From assembly GCF_000293805.1 (NCBI RefSeq), contig NZ_AMBZ01000002.1, positions 333,001-397,000 of the forward strand: DNA of 64,000 nt, in the 5' to 3' direction. Shown here piece after piece: positions 26,285 to 34,853 of the stretch (position 1 is the first letter of the stretch; every line of letters starts with the position of its first letter). The notes below the pieces were generated by a model that was not told where the DNA came from, made no database searches, and saw only the letters and a list, made by a program, of their open reading frames with translations. A program made the position numbers and the translations under genes. Origin of the DNA: Paenibacillus alvei DSM 29. Its GTDB lineage: Bacteria > Bacillota > Bacilli > Paenibacillales > Paenibacillaceae.

Positions 26285-27139
26285 ATGGAACCAATTATTG
26301 AAGTAAGAGCAATGACCAAGACATTCGGCAACAAGCAAGCCATAAAGCCAATCGATTTTACGATTCAGCGCGGCGAAATTTTTGGATTTCTCGGCCCAAG
26401 CGGCTCAGGTAAAACTACGACCGTGAAGATACTTACAGACCAGCTCCTTCCAACGGCTGGAACAGCCCGCGTATTCGATGTAGACATCGCGAAAATGAAG
26501 GATTCAGAACGCCAGCAGCATCTGTCCCGCATCGGCATATTAACGGATAATAGCACCTTGTACGAGCGGCTTACCATTGAGGATAATCTTGTGTTTTTCT
26601 GCAAGCTGTATCATGTGCCGACGAGCCGAGTACAGGAAGCACTAGAACAGGTCAACTTAACAAGCGAGCGTAAAACGACAGTGAAGCATTTATCCAAAGG
26701 GATGAAGCAGCGAGTAACACTGGCTCGCGCCTTGCTTCATAAGCCAGATATTTTATTCCTGGATGAACCGACATCTGCACTCGATCCAACGAATACGAAA
26801 CGAATACATGAAGCCTTGCGGGAGTTGAACCGCATGGGAACAACCATCTTCTTGACGACGCATGATATGGAGGAAGCGGAATCACTGTGTGATCGCATCG
26901 CCTTTCTTCATCAGGGATGCATCGCTGCTATGGATACACCGCAGCGGCTGCGGCTGGCCCACATGGATCACGCCATTACGGTGGTCACGACTGATGGAAC
27001 ACATACCGTTGAACGCAATGAGGCTGGAGCAAATCGTATTCACGATTGGATGACATCCGGCAAGCTTATATCGATACATTCAAATGAACCAACATTAAGC
27101 GATATTTTCATTAAAGTGACTGGAGGCGTATTACAATGA
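26285..27139 (+). CDS. ABC transporter ATP-binding protein
   Basis: A 284-residue, fully equipped ABC-2 type ATPase: Walker A GPSGSGKTT, signature LSKGMKQR, Walker B LFLDEPTSALD, switch His TTHDMEEAE. The last 60 residues resemble the accessory domain of CcmA-type exporters. GAGGGTGA lies five bases before the ATG. Its stop overlaps the permease start (ATGA). With the upstream LytTR fusion and the downstream permease it forms a three-gene unit probably exporting a drug, peptide or lipid. Confidence 0.88.
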   Translation: MEPIIEVRAMTKTFGNKQAIKPIDFTIQRGEIFGFLGPSGSGKTTTVKILTDQLLPTAGTARVFDVDIAKMKDSERQQHLSRIGILTDNSTLYERLTIEDNLVFFCKLYHVPTSRVQEALEQVNLTSERKTTVKHLSKGMKQRVTLARALLHKPDILFLDEPTSALDPTNTKRIHEALRELNRMGTTIFLTTHDMEEAESLCDRIAFLHQGCIAAMDTPQRLRLAHMDHAITVVTTDGTHTVERNEAGANRIHDWMTSGKLISIHSNEPTLSDIFIKVTGGVLQ

Positions 27140-27849
27140 CATTTTCTATAAATCGAGTAACTGCCATGATTCAGAAGGAATGGAAAGAAGCTATGAGGAA
27201 TCAAATGCTGTTAATTACAGCAGCTTTGCCGCTTATTTTCGCCTTCATGTTCAGCAATGGGACCATCGATGATGGCGCTACTCTTCTGATGATGCCAATC
27301 AACATGGCATTGCTGATTACTTGTTTATTTGCCCAATCGATGATGGTGGCAGAAGAGAAGGAGAAGCATACGCTGCGCGTACTGATGTTGTCCCCTGCCA
27401 AGCCGATCGAGGTACTGCTGGGTAAGAGCGCAATCTCCGTATTCCTGACATTATGTGCGCTGATCGCAACTTTTCTGATTGCAAAAACGCCAGGACTTCC
27501 GCTTATTGGCCTTGCTATGCTGATTGTGCCAAGTCTTATCATGTATGTAGCATTCGGTACGCTAACTGGCTTATTGTCCCGTACGACGATGGAAACTTCC
27601 TTCGTTGGCATGCCGCTTATGATTGTCTTCCTTATGGGGCCTGCATTCAGCAATGTCTTCAACAGCAGTGTGGTAGACACGATCGTGGCATACCTGCCAA
27701 CATCTCAATTGTCGGAAGCTGCTCAGAAGCTGTGGGACGGTCAAGGGTTATTTTCCATTTCAATCCACGTAGGCATTATCACCATCTGGATGGCCGCCTC
27801 AATTATCATTACACTGATTGTATATCGCAGCAAACGTTACGACGCATAA
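27136..27849 (+). CDS. ABC-2 type permease
   Basis: A 237-residue membrane protein with six likely helices and an N-terminal amphipathic stretch (MIQKEWKEAMRN) typical of ABC-2 permeases. The EEKEKHTLRVLMLSPAKP loop after the second helix is the usual coupling region touching the ATPase. Its start overlaps the ATPase gene by four bases. The substrate is not evident; no biosynthetic or peptide gene lies next to it. Confidence 0.85.
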   Translation: MTFSINRVTAMIQKEWKEAMRNQMLLITAALPLIFAFMFSNGTIDDGATLLMMPINMALLITCLFAQSMMVAEEKEKHTLRVLMLSPAKPIEVLLGKSAISVFLTLCALIATFLIAKTPGLPLIGLAMLIVPSLIMYVAFGTLTGLLSRTTMETSFVGMPLMIVFLMGPAFSNVFNSSVVDTIVAYLPTSQLSEAAQKLWDGQGLFSISIHVGIITIWMAASIIITLIVYRSKRYDA

Positions 27850-27919
27850 TGAGTTTGTCCGACAGGAAATACATTATTTCCCGAGAAATATACAGCGGCT
27901 TTCTATTATCTGCAACACG

Positions 27920-27963
27920 AACAGCACAGCTCCATGAGCGGAAATCCTCAGGACTGTGCTGTT
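27920..27963. terminator. bidirectional terminator
   Basis: AACAGCACAG and CTGTGCTGTT pair perfectly around a 24-base loop, between the convergent permease and MgtC genes. Confidence 0.6.
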
Positions 27964-27976
27964 TGTGAGTGATAAG

Positions 27977-28843
27977 TTATTGCTTGGAGCTCTCCTCTGT
28001 AGAGTGATCCTCCTGCTTGCGTTCAAATAAATCGCTAAAGCCCCATTTGCTCTTTTCAGCAATCGGTTCATCAATGCCAAAATGCCTTACGGCTCTCACA
28101 CACGGCTCAGACAACAGCTTTTCCAGCAGCTTATCGATATGCCAGGTCCGGCATTTTAAGCTTACCTGCAGCAGCACACAACAATGGATATCCATGTCAC
28201 TTGAATCCTCCGGCGATAAGGGGCCTGTTGTACTTGCTTCTTCCCCTTGTTCCACAGGCTCAATAGAAATGTCTGAAATAGCAATATTCTGTTCCTTCAG
28301 AATGAATAGTACCTTTCCGATATGGCGCGGCCCATCCGCAATAACAAGTGCAAGCTTCCTTACAGAAGCAGACTTTGAGAAGGGTGAGAATTTTTTCTCC
28401 AACTTGTTGAGCATGAACAAGCTGAAAAATGCCGTAAATGCGGTCAAAAGCGCACCATAATAGAAGCCTGCTCCAACCGCCAAGCCGATTGCGGCAACTA
28501 CCCATAAGGAGGCGGCAGTCGTCAGGCCTGATACCGTCATGCCTGTACGTAATATCGTACCCGCGCCAAGAAATCCGATTCCGCTAATGACTTGAGCCGC
28601 CAGCCGGGCCGGATCCATGCGTACATTCGTTTCATAAATAAAGTCTGAAAATCCATAGCTCGACAGCATCATAATGAGCGCAGATCCTAGACAAACGAGA
28701 ATATGCGTGCGAAATCCGGCTGCGTGCTCCCCGAATTCGCGCTCCAGACCAATTGCACCGCCCAGTACAACGGCAATAATGACGCGAAATGTAAGCTCCA
28801 GCATGCTGATTTGCCATACTTCAGGATGAACGCCTAATTCCAT
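27977..28843 (-). CDS. MgtC/SapB family membrane protein
   Basis: A 288-residue protein with an N-terminal five-helix MgtC domain (LGGAIGLEREFGEHAAGFRTH, GIGFLGAGTI, GLTTAASLWVVAAIG) and a C-terminal cytoplasmic ACT-like region. MgtC proteins modulate membrane energetics and survival under low magnesium. The C-terminal region here is longer than in the minimal family and ends in Glu/Ser/Lys. I choose MELGVHPE at 28843, preceded by GAGG, over the far-upstream ATG. A cre-like site lies about 85 bases upstream. Confidence 0.78.
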   Translation of the reverse strand: MELGVHPEVWQISMLELTFRVIIAVVLGGAIGLEREFGEHAAGFRTHILVCLGSALIMMLSSYGFSDFIYETNVRMDPARLAAQVISGIGFLGAGTILRTGMTVSGLTTAASLWVVAAIGLAVGAGFYYGALLTAFTAFFSLFMLNKLEKKFSPFSKSASVRKLALVIADGPRHIGKVLFILKEQNIAISDISIEPVEQGEEASTTGPLSPEDSSDMDIHCCVLLQVSLKCRTWHIDKLLEKLLSEPCVRAVRHFGIDEPIAEKSKWGFSDLFERKQEDHSTEESSKQ

Positions 28844-29291
28844 ATCTCGATCAGCCTCGTTCACAGATGCCCTGTTCCATCCACTTATCCAGTATTGGAG
28901 TAAGAGTACGGGCACATCTTATTTTATTGTAAGCGCTTCCCAAATGAGTTCTGCTAAATCCTCTCTCCCCCGCACTTATATCTGGATGCAGCTTCTCAAG
29001 CAATATCCCGTTGAACATTATTGTCTCTCAACTAAACCTTAAGAGCTCCTGAGCCATTATACGCAAGGCGGGAAAATCGAGTATATAATCTGGATTATAT
29101 GCGCTTGTCACCAAAATAGAACGACTCGTTTTTTATCCTTTCATATCGATAACACTTGAAGCTATTGAAGCGGCTCATACATTCTATGCAGCTTGCGTAT
29201 TCTGCTCTACTGCTGTGTTGGCCTCATCCAAATAAGCTCCAATGTGCCCACTCATCCCTCCTCTAGCTTCGTTCAATCCGAAAAAGGCGCA
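28844..29291. other. intergenic stretch upstream of mgtC-like gene
   Basis: About 450 bases without a supported gene. It holds the cre-like site at 28927 and, at its right edge, the leader of the small protein at 29373. Confidence 0.5.
28927..28941 (-). promoter_or_regulatory. cre-like catabolite site
   Basis: TTGTAAGCGCTTCCC fits the CcpA operator pattern WTGNAANCGNWNNCW at all but the last base, 84-98 bases before the MgtC start. Confidence 0.35.
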
Positions 29292-29361
29292 TTTCAACCA
29301 GAAAATAAGGAATGGACATGTAGATGCCTATAGAATAAAGGTATCAAATCAAACGAGAGGA
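29292..29361 (+). promoter_or_regulatory. leader module A (twin of 48950-49018)
   Basis: It shares blocks in the same order and spacing with the leader at 48950: TTTCAACC, then ATAAGG, AGAATA/AGGATA, and ACGAGAGGA 60-61 bases after the first block, followed by a start codon and M-(K/N)-K-Q-Q. This suggests common regulation of two small membrane-protein genes. Confidence 0.45.
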
Positions 29362-29372
29362 CGTTAAATATT

Positions 29373-29585
29373 ATGAAAAAACAACAAACGGTAAAGGACA
29401 CTTGGAGCAAAATGAAAGGTACGGGGGAAATTTGGGTTTATTCTGGAATCATGATGGGTGCGATAATGGGCCATCTCACCAATAATTTAGGAACATGTGT
29501 GGCGGTTGGCTATTGTGCAGGCCTTGCCATGCAGAAAATGAATCAGAGATCAGTTGAAACCTCCACACCACAAGTAGAAGGATAA
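29373..29585 (+). CDS. small membrane protein of unknown function
   Basis: Seventy residues: a basic N terminus (MKKQQTVKDTWSKMKG), a Gly-rich hydrophobic hairpin from about 20 to 52 (GIMMGAIMGH, GTCVAVGYCAG) and a polar tail. GAGAGG lies 11 bases before the ATG. A strong terminator follows immediately, supporting a real single-gene unit. I do not recognise the family; the Gly-rich helices recall glycine-zipper peptides. Its leader resembles that of another small frame at 49029. Confidence 0.65.
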   Translation: MKKQQTVKDTWSKMKGTGEIWVYSGIMMGAIMGHLTNNLGTCVAVGYCAGLAMQKMNQRSVETSTPQVEG

Positions 29586-29601
29586 CTCCGATTATAAGCG
29601 A

Positions 29602-29643
29602 AGCGAGACTGCCTACACATTTAGGCAATCTCGCTTTTTTTAT
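29602..29643 (+). terminator. terminator
   Basis: AGCGAGACTGCCTA pairs with TAGGCAATCTCGCT (one mismatch), followed by T8. Confidence 0.85.
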
Positions 29644-29704
29644 ATCCTTTATGTATGCGCCTTCGTAAACAGAACCCACGGTTCATGATTCTCCTCAGCC
29701 GCAG

Positions 29705-29998
29705 CTACCGTTGGAATAAACGCGCTTGCAGGCCCTCATCTGCTTTCGTTGGTCGGAAGGCAATATAATGATACGCCGCCACACCATGTACAAAGAATGG
29801 ATCCTGCTCGATATAAGAACGAGCCTCCTCCTCTGTCTGCGCATCTACGATGATGATTCCTCCTGTTCGAGGCTCCTTCGGTCCTGATAACAAAAATACG
29901 CCCTTCGCATAATGCTCGTCCAAAAATGCACGGTGGGCATCCAAATAAACATCTACTTCTTCCACAGACTTCTTATATGTAAGCTCTACAACATACAT
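29705..29998 (-). CDS. YciI-family protein
   Basis: A 97-residue ferredoxin-like-fold protein. Conserved YciI marks are seen: the His in DAHRAFLDEHY near 22, the Asp of IIIVDAQT near 52, and a terminal EQDPFFVHGV segment. The family is small and mostly uncharacterised; some members are dehydrochlorinase-like. The start MYVVEL follows AAGGGGG, and ten upstream codons in the longer frame are not used. Confidence 0.8.
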   Translation of the reverse strand: MYVVELTYKKSVEEVDVYLDAHRAFLDEHYAKGVFLLSGPKEPRTGGIIIVDAQTEEEARSYIEQDPFFVHGVAAYHYIAFRPTKADEGLQARLFQR

Positions 29999-30277
29999 GC
30001 TAGTCCCCCTTCCTGATCTGCTCCACATATGAATGCAGCCGATGAATCAAGTATTTCGCACGAATGAAATGGAGTCAAGTACTGCTCGATGATAACCCGA
30101 GTGCCTTCACTATAATGACTTAACGGGGATTTTCAAAACATAGGAAAAACTGGTATACTGCACTTAACTGGGATTCCACTTTTTTCTAACTATTCTACTC
30201 TTGGAATTCAACTCTATTTGTATTAAAGTAAACGATGTTGCATAAATATACCGCACTCTAAGGAGAATTATTCATAC

Positions 30278-31663
30278 ATGACAGTTAAAAACGACAACAT
30301 GCAGCAAAATTCGCTTTCCACACAGCATTTGAGTTGGACAGGCTTGCTGCATTTCGCCATACCATCCTTACTTGGGCTACTGCTCTTCGTTATTCCTGTG
30401 CCATGGAATGGGGAAGTAACGGTACCCATTGCATTTTTGGCCAAGGTGATCGGACAATGGCTTGCGCCTTGGCTCCCACTGGCTGCCACGATCATCATCG
30501 TCCTGGCCTGGATCGGAACTGCATATACCCGCTGGCTGAAGCCGGAGAAGCTGCTGCATCAGCCATTATGGAATGCATTGTTCGCTATATCCCCCTTCTG
30601 GTTCGCCGCTCGAACAATAGGAATGATATTTGCGATCATTACTTTTTCTCAGATTGGACCCGAGTGGATATGGTCGGAACATACTGGCGGCATGCTGCTC
30701 TCGAGCCTTATTCCCGGCTTGTTCGTTGTCTTTATGCTTGCAGGTTTGCTTCTGCCGCTGCTCGTTGACTTCGGACTGCTTGAGTTCTTCGGCACGCTCA
30801 TGACCAAAATTATGCGTCCAATCTTTACTTTGCCCGGACGCTCCTCCATCAACTGCATGGCGTCTTGGCTCGGCGACGGTACGATTGGCGTGATGATGAC
30901 CAGCAAGCAATATGAGAATGGCTACTATACAAAGCGAGAAGCTGCCGTCATCGGAACGACATTTACTGCCGTGTCTATTACGTTCAGCTTCATCGTATTG
31001 AGCAATGTGAATCTGGCTCACATGTTCCTTCCCTTTTATGCGACGGTAACATTAGCTGGTATGATCGCTGCCGTTATTATGCCGCGCATACCGCCGCTAT
31101 CGCGCAAGCCCGACACGTATGCAGCAGGGGCAGTACCCGCTAAAGAAGAGGCAATCCCATCATCATGGAGCCCATGGCAGTGGGGACTTCGCCAAGCAGT
31201 CAATAAGGCACGGCAACATGAGGGTGCAGGCTCCTTCATTCGCGAGGGCTTCAAAAACATTGTTGACCTGTGGTTCGGCGTAATTCCGGTTGTGATGGCT
31301 ATTGGCACAATTGCCGTTGCACTTGCCGAGTATACTCCGGTCTTTCAATGGCTCGGCTGGCCATTCATTCCGCTGCTGCAGCTGCTAGGACTTCCTGAAG
31401 CGGAGGCAGCATCACAGACGATACTTGTTGGATTCGCAGACATGTTCCTGCCTACAGTGCTGGGCTCCGGCATTACAAGCGAAATGACCCGCTTCGTCAT
31501 TGCTGCCCTGTCTGTCACGCAGCTCATTTATATGTCCGAGGTCGGCGGATTACTACTTGGCTCTAAGCTGCCTGTGAACATGAAGGATTTGATTATTATT
31601 TTCCTGCTGCGTACGCTTATCACGCTGCCGATTATTGCGCTAGCGGCACATCTACTATTTTAA
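30278..31663 (+). CDS. YjiH-family membrane protein with nucleoside-recognition (Gate) domains
   Basis: A 461-residue protein with about ten helices in two halves, each carrying a Gate-type segment (LPGRSSINCMASWLGDG near 190 and QTILVGFADMFLP near 385), as in YjiH. Gate-domain proteins include nucleoside transporters and spore-maturation proteins, so a transport role is likely but the substrate is open. AAGGAGAATT precedes the ATG, and a long perfect-stem terminator follows. Confidence 0.78.
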   Translation: MTVKNDNMQQNSLSTQHLSWTGLLHFAIPSLLGLLLFVIPVPWNGEVTVPIAFLAKVIGQWLAPWLPLAATIIIVLAWIGTAYTRWLKPEKLLHQPLWNALFAISPFWFAARTIGMIFAIITFSQIGPEWIWSEHTGGMLLSSLIPGLFVVFMLAGLLLPLLVDFGLLEFFGTLMTKIMRPIFTLPGRSSINCMASWLGDGTIGVMMTSKQYENGYYTKREAAVIGTTFTAVSITFSFIVLSNVNLAHMFLPFYATVTLAGMIAAVIMPRIPPLSRKPDTYAAGAVPAKEEAIPSSWSPWQWGLRQAVNKARQHEGAGSFIREGFKNIVDLWFGVIPVVMAIGTIAVALAEYTPVFQWLGWPFIPLLQLLGLPEAEAASQTILVGFADMFLPTVLGSGITSEMTRFVIAALSVTQLIYMSEVGGLLLGSKLPVNMKDLIIIFLLRTLITLPIIALAAHLLF

Positions 31664-31679
31664 TTATGAAAATCTAAGA

Positions 31680-31735
31680 AATGGCCCTGTCTGGCGAGAT
31701 ATTTTCTATATTTCTCCAATAACAGGGCCATTTTC
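31680..31735 (+). terminator. terminator of yjiH-like gene
   Basis: AATGGCCCTGT and ACAGGGCCATT pair perfectly, with an inner GAGA/TCTC stem, followed by TTTTCTCG. Confidence 0.75.
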
Positions 31736-31841
31736 TCGATTGCAACAATAAGGAAAAACGATTATCGTTACATCATTCCATAATCTTCATGCGATTAAAC
31801 AACGCTCTGCTATCAATTCACCTAAGGAAAGGAGTTCCTTC

Positions 31842-33128
31842 ATGGACAATAAAGCATCAACCATTGCAGCGCCCAGGCATCAGACTGCATCACAAATGAA
31901 ATCTCCGAGCATGGAGCCTGCACCCCATCTTCAAGCAGATACGGTGTTCCGCATTCTGCTTGCCATTAGCTTCGTGCACTTGTTCAATGATTCGATTCAA
32001 GCTGTCATCCCTGCAATCTTCCCCATTCTGAAGTCATCTATGAATCTGTCGTATGCTCAAATTGGCTGGATCTCCTTCGCCATCAATGTGACGGCTTCCT
32101 TGCTGCAGCCTGTCGTTGGGTATGCAGCGGATCGCAGACCGACACCAGCACTGCTTCCAATTGGAATGTGCTTCACCTTCGCAGGCGTACTGCTGCTTGC
32201 CTATGCTCCGAACTATGTTCTGGTGCTTCTGGCTGTCGTGCTCGTCGGTTTCGGATCAGCCGCCTTCCATCCAGAGGGAATGAGAGTTGCTCATATGGCA
32301 GCAGGCGCGCGAAAAGGACTCGCCCAATCAATCTTTCAGGTAGGCGGCAACGCGGGTCAATCCCTCGCGCCCATGCTGACAAAATGGATATTTATCCCCT
32401 TGGGGCAATCGGGTGCACTCGTATTCACGATCGTTGCAGGGGCAGGCATAGCCGTACAAACCTATATTGCACGCTGGTACCGTACAATGCTGGATAGCGG
32501 ATATGCCTTCAAAAAGCGGCATCAGGCACGCACGATGGATCCATCGAAGCGCAACCGAGTTATTGCCGCCACCATCGTATTGGTTGTGCTCGTCTTTGCC
32601 CGTTCCTGGTACAGTGCCGCCATAGGCAGCTACTATGCCTTCTACTTGATGGATGCTTACCATTTGACACTCGATGACGCACAAATATACATATTCTTAT
32701 TCCTCGGAGCAGGAGCAGTCGGAACGTTCTTCGGCGGCCCGCTTGCCGATCGCTTCGGAAGACGCAACTTGATACTCGTCTCTATGCTTGGGACTGCGCC
32801 GCTTGCCCTCATATTGCCGTATTTATCGCTGTTTTGGGCTGGTGTTGTTTTGGCCTTGACCGGATTTATTTTATTGTCCAGCTTCTCCGTTACGGTAATC
32901 TACGCACAACTGCTTCATCCCGGCAACATCGGAACGGTATCTGGACTCATAACCGGGTTCGCCTTCGGCATGGGAGGCATTGGCGCACTTGCACTCGGGT
33001 ACTTCATAGACACGTGGGGAATTGAAAATGTAATGATCGTATGTGGATTTCTTCCTTTATTCGGTCTTCTGACATGGATGCTTCCAAGCGATAACACCCT
33101 TCATCAATGGGCAAAGGGAATATCGTAG
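31842..33128 (+). CDS. MFS transporter, fosmidomycin-resistance (Fsr) type
   Basis: A 428-residue, 12-helix major facilitator. The opening SFVHLFNDSIQAVIPAIFP and GSAAFHPEG at the fourth helix are typical of the Fsr group, which exports fosmidomycin in Escherichia coli; natural substrates vary. A hydrophilic 45-residue N-terminal tail (Ser/Pro/Met-rich) is longer than usual. The usual MFS loops are present (YAADRRP after helix 2, LADRFGRRN after helix 8). GGAAAGGAG precedes the ATG. Confidence 0.82.
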   Translation: MDNKASTIAAPRHQTASQMKSPSMEPAPHLQADTVFRILLAISFVHLFNDSIQAVIPAIFPILKSSMNLSYAQIGWISFAINVTASLLQPVVGYAADRRPTPALLPIGMCFTFAGVLLLAYAPNYVLVLLAVVLVGFGSAAFHPEGMRVAHMAAGARKGLAQSIFQVGGNAGQSLAPMLTKWIFIPLGQSGALVFTIVAGAGIAVQTYIARWYRTMLDSGYAFKKRHQARTMDPSKRNRVIAATIVLVVLVFARSWYSAAIGSYYAFYLMDAYHLTLDDAQIYIFLFLGAGAVGTFFGGPLADRFGRRNLILVSMLGTAPLALILPYLSLFWAGVVLALTGFILLSSFSVTVIYAQLLHPGNIGTVSGLITGFAFGMGGIGALALGYFIDTWGIENVMIVCGFLPLFGLLTWMLPSDNTLHQWAKGIS

Positions 33129-33532
33129 CAAGTAAATTTCCGGCGTAAAAAGCTGTTCTCTCAACAGGGGTATCTGCCGTAATGTGGTACTGTGGCAGCC
33201 AAATCAAAATAATTATATAAAATGGAAACCCTATTTCCCTTGCTCCGAACGCAGTGTGGGTCTACAATATTGTCAGCTTCACCTGAGGGATTGCGGCCAA
33301 CAAGCGCAGTCTAATAGACAGCTTTCACGAATGAGTAGATGATTGAAGAAGCGAAGCTAAAGCTGACACATAAGGCATCTATCGAATCCCTTTGAAGGTC
33401 GTTAAAACGACCCAGAGGATCATCATTCAAGGCTCAGACGATGAAGATGATCATACGCGTCGATCCATCATTTCAACATTCATGGATTTGCAATAGAGAT
33501 AACAACCGAGTACATCATGGAGGTGATGGAGG
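33129..33532. other. structured intergenic stretch
   Basis: No gene seen. TGTCAGCTT (33271-33279) and AAGCTGACA (33360-33368) are perfect 9-base complements about 80 bases apart, and a compact GGTCGT/ACGACC hairpin follows near 33397. It does not match the riboswitch classes I know; it may be a folded leader of the TPR gene or a small RNA. Confidence 0.3.
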
Positions 33533-34492
33533 ATGCCACAAGTAGAGCATGAGGAGCTGGAACAAACTGCAGAAAAAGAGAACCAGCCCGATGAATCTGG
33601 CGAACAGAACGTGACAGCCAAAGAGCTGGAAGAGAGAATACGCCTCCAGGAGGCCATTCATCAGGTAAATGAGCTATATCAGAAGCAGCGCTACAAGGAA
33701 GCGCTGGAAGAGGCTATGCGCCTGCAGCAGCAATATCCGGAGCATCCAACCGTCATGTCGCTGGCAGCAGTTGTTCACAAGCCGATCGCACCAGATCAGG
33801 CGCTGCATTGGGCCTCTGAGGCATTGAAGCGCGATACGAGACTTCCGGATGCTTGGCGAGTTCGCATGTCCATCTATTATGAGCGCAGAGAATGGCCTGC
33901 TTTCGAGACAGCAGCGAGGCAGCTTGCCTTGGTGGCAGAAGAAGATCCAACGCCCCATCTGCTGCTTGCCCAGTATCAGCTGCGCAAAGGCGCACTGGAT
34001 CAAGCACTTCTATCGCTGGAGCGCAGTATCGACATTGAGCCTGCCGGTATTGCTTATGCTACCTACAGCTATGTACTAGCGCAAATGAAGCGGTATCCGG
34101 AATCCCGCGAAGCAGAACGCCAAGCTTTAGCCTGGCAGGAGAAACATGCTTACACCCTGATGCAGCTTGCTTGGGCGGCAGATCAGCGAGATGAGCACGA
34201 TCGCGCTATGCAATTCATGCAAGAGGCCATCCGTTTAAATCCTGAAGATAGCCAAGTGAGAAACGAATATATGGATGCACTACAAAAATCCCACCCGTGG
34301 TTCCGACTCGTATGGTGGCCAGCCCAGATGCTGCAAAAGCTGTCTCCATGGATTTTAGTCATTTTATGGGCCTTATTCGCTCTCATTGAACCAACTCTGC
34401 TTATTGCATTTATCGTACTTCATGTATCAACGTATTGGATTAGCCGCGGATTTGTAAATTGGAAAGTATATGGCCGGTTGTGGGTGTCGTAA
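33533..34492 (+). CDS. TPR-repeat protein with C-terminal membrane anchor
   Basis: A 319-residue protein. An acidic, Glu/Gln-rich first 40 residues lead into roughly six tetratricopeptide repeats (45-260; for example YKEALEEAMRLQQQYPEH and DRAMQFMQEAIRLNPED), then one or two hydrophobic helices (280-305) and a short basic end. It is probably a cytoplasmic protein-interaction platform held at the membrane. GGAGGTGAT lies five bases before the ATG. The partner is unknown, and neighbouring genes do not suggest one. Confidence 0.78.
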   Translation: MPQVEHEELEQTAEKENQPDESGEQNVTAKELEERIRLQEAIHQVNELYQKQRYKEALEEAMRLQQQYPEHPTVMSLAAVVHKPIAPDQALHWASEALKRDTRLPDAWRVRMSIYYERREWPAFETAARQLALVAEEDPTPHLLLAQYQLRKGALDQALLSLERSIDIEPAGIAYATYSYVLAQMKRYPESREAERQALAWQEKHAYTLMQLAWAADQRDEHDRAMQFMQEAIRLNPEDSQVRNEYMDALQKSHPWFRLVWWPAQMLQKLSPWILVILWALFALIEPTLLIAFIVLHVSTYWISRGFVNWKVYGRLWVS

Positions 34493-34566
34493 ACGGCACC
34501 CCTCTAGCCCCAACAGTTCTAAGAAGACTCCCCCATGCATCCCCACCAGCCCATTTCCCAAGTTAG

Positions 34567-34713
34567 CTAAGCTTCTATCTCACGAACAACAGGATTCTCT
34601 TCATATCTTATCGCACATGTATCATCCCTTTTAAATTCACATACCGATAGAATCACTTCCCTTGCATTGTCCTTCTCAAAATAGGAAAATGTTCGTAAAT
34701 AAAAATCGACCAT
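34567..34713 (-). CDS. possible 48-residue protein
   Basis: ATG at 34713 to TAG at 34567 encodes a charged, soluble-looking 48-residue product (starts MVDFYLRTF; contains SVCEFKRDD and YEENPVVREIEA). Residue composition is protein-like, with many Glu/Asp and balanced aromatics, unlike random intergenic frames nearby. The ribosome site is weak (GAGTGG). It would be transcribed away from ktrB. No family recognised. Confidence 0.35.
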   Translation of the reverse strand: MVDFYLRTFSYFEKDNAREVILSVCEFKRDDTCAIRYEENPVVREIEA

Positions 34714-34853
34714 TTACATCCACTCTGGGGAACGATATACTAGTGAACGTTTTGGAAAATGATTGATTCGAATGATTATCCAACGTACGCACCTGACTGT
34801 AACAGGATTCAATCCTTCCTCATTACTTTTTTATTGTTAAAGGAGACGTTCAC

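Noticed and set aside
29223..29262. 22-codon minus-strand frame after GGAGGG
   Set aside because: The ribosome site is only one base from the ATG, too close to work.
34493..34853. c-di-AMP riboswitch in front of ktrB
   Set aside because: Expected from other ktr genes, but the conserved core motifs are absent.
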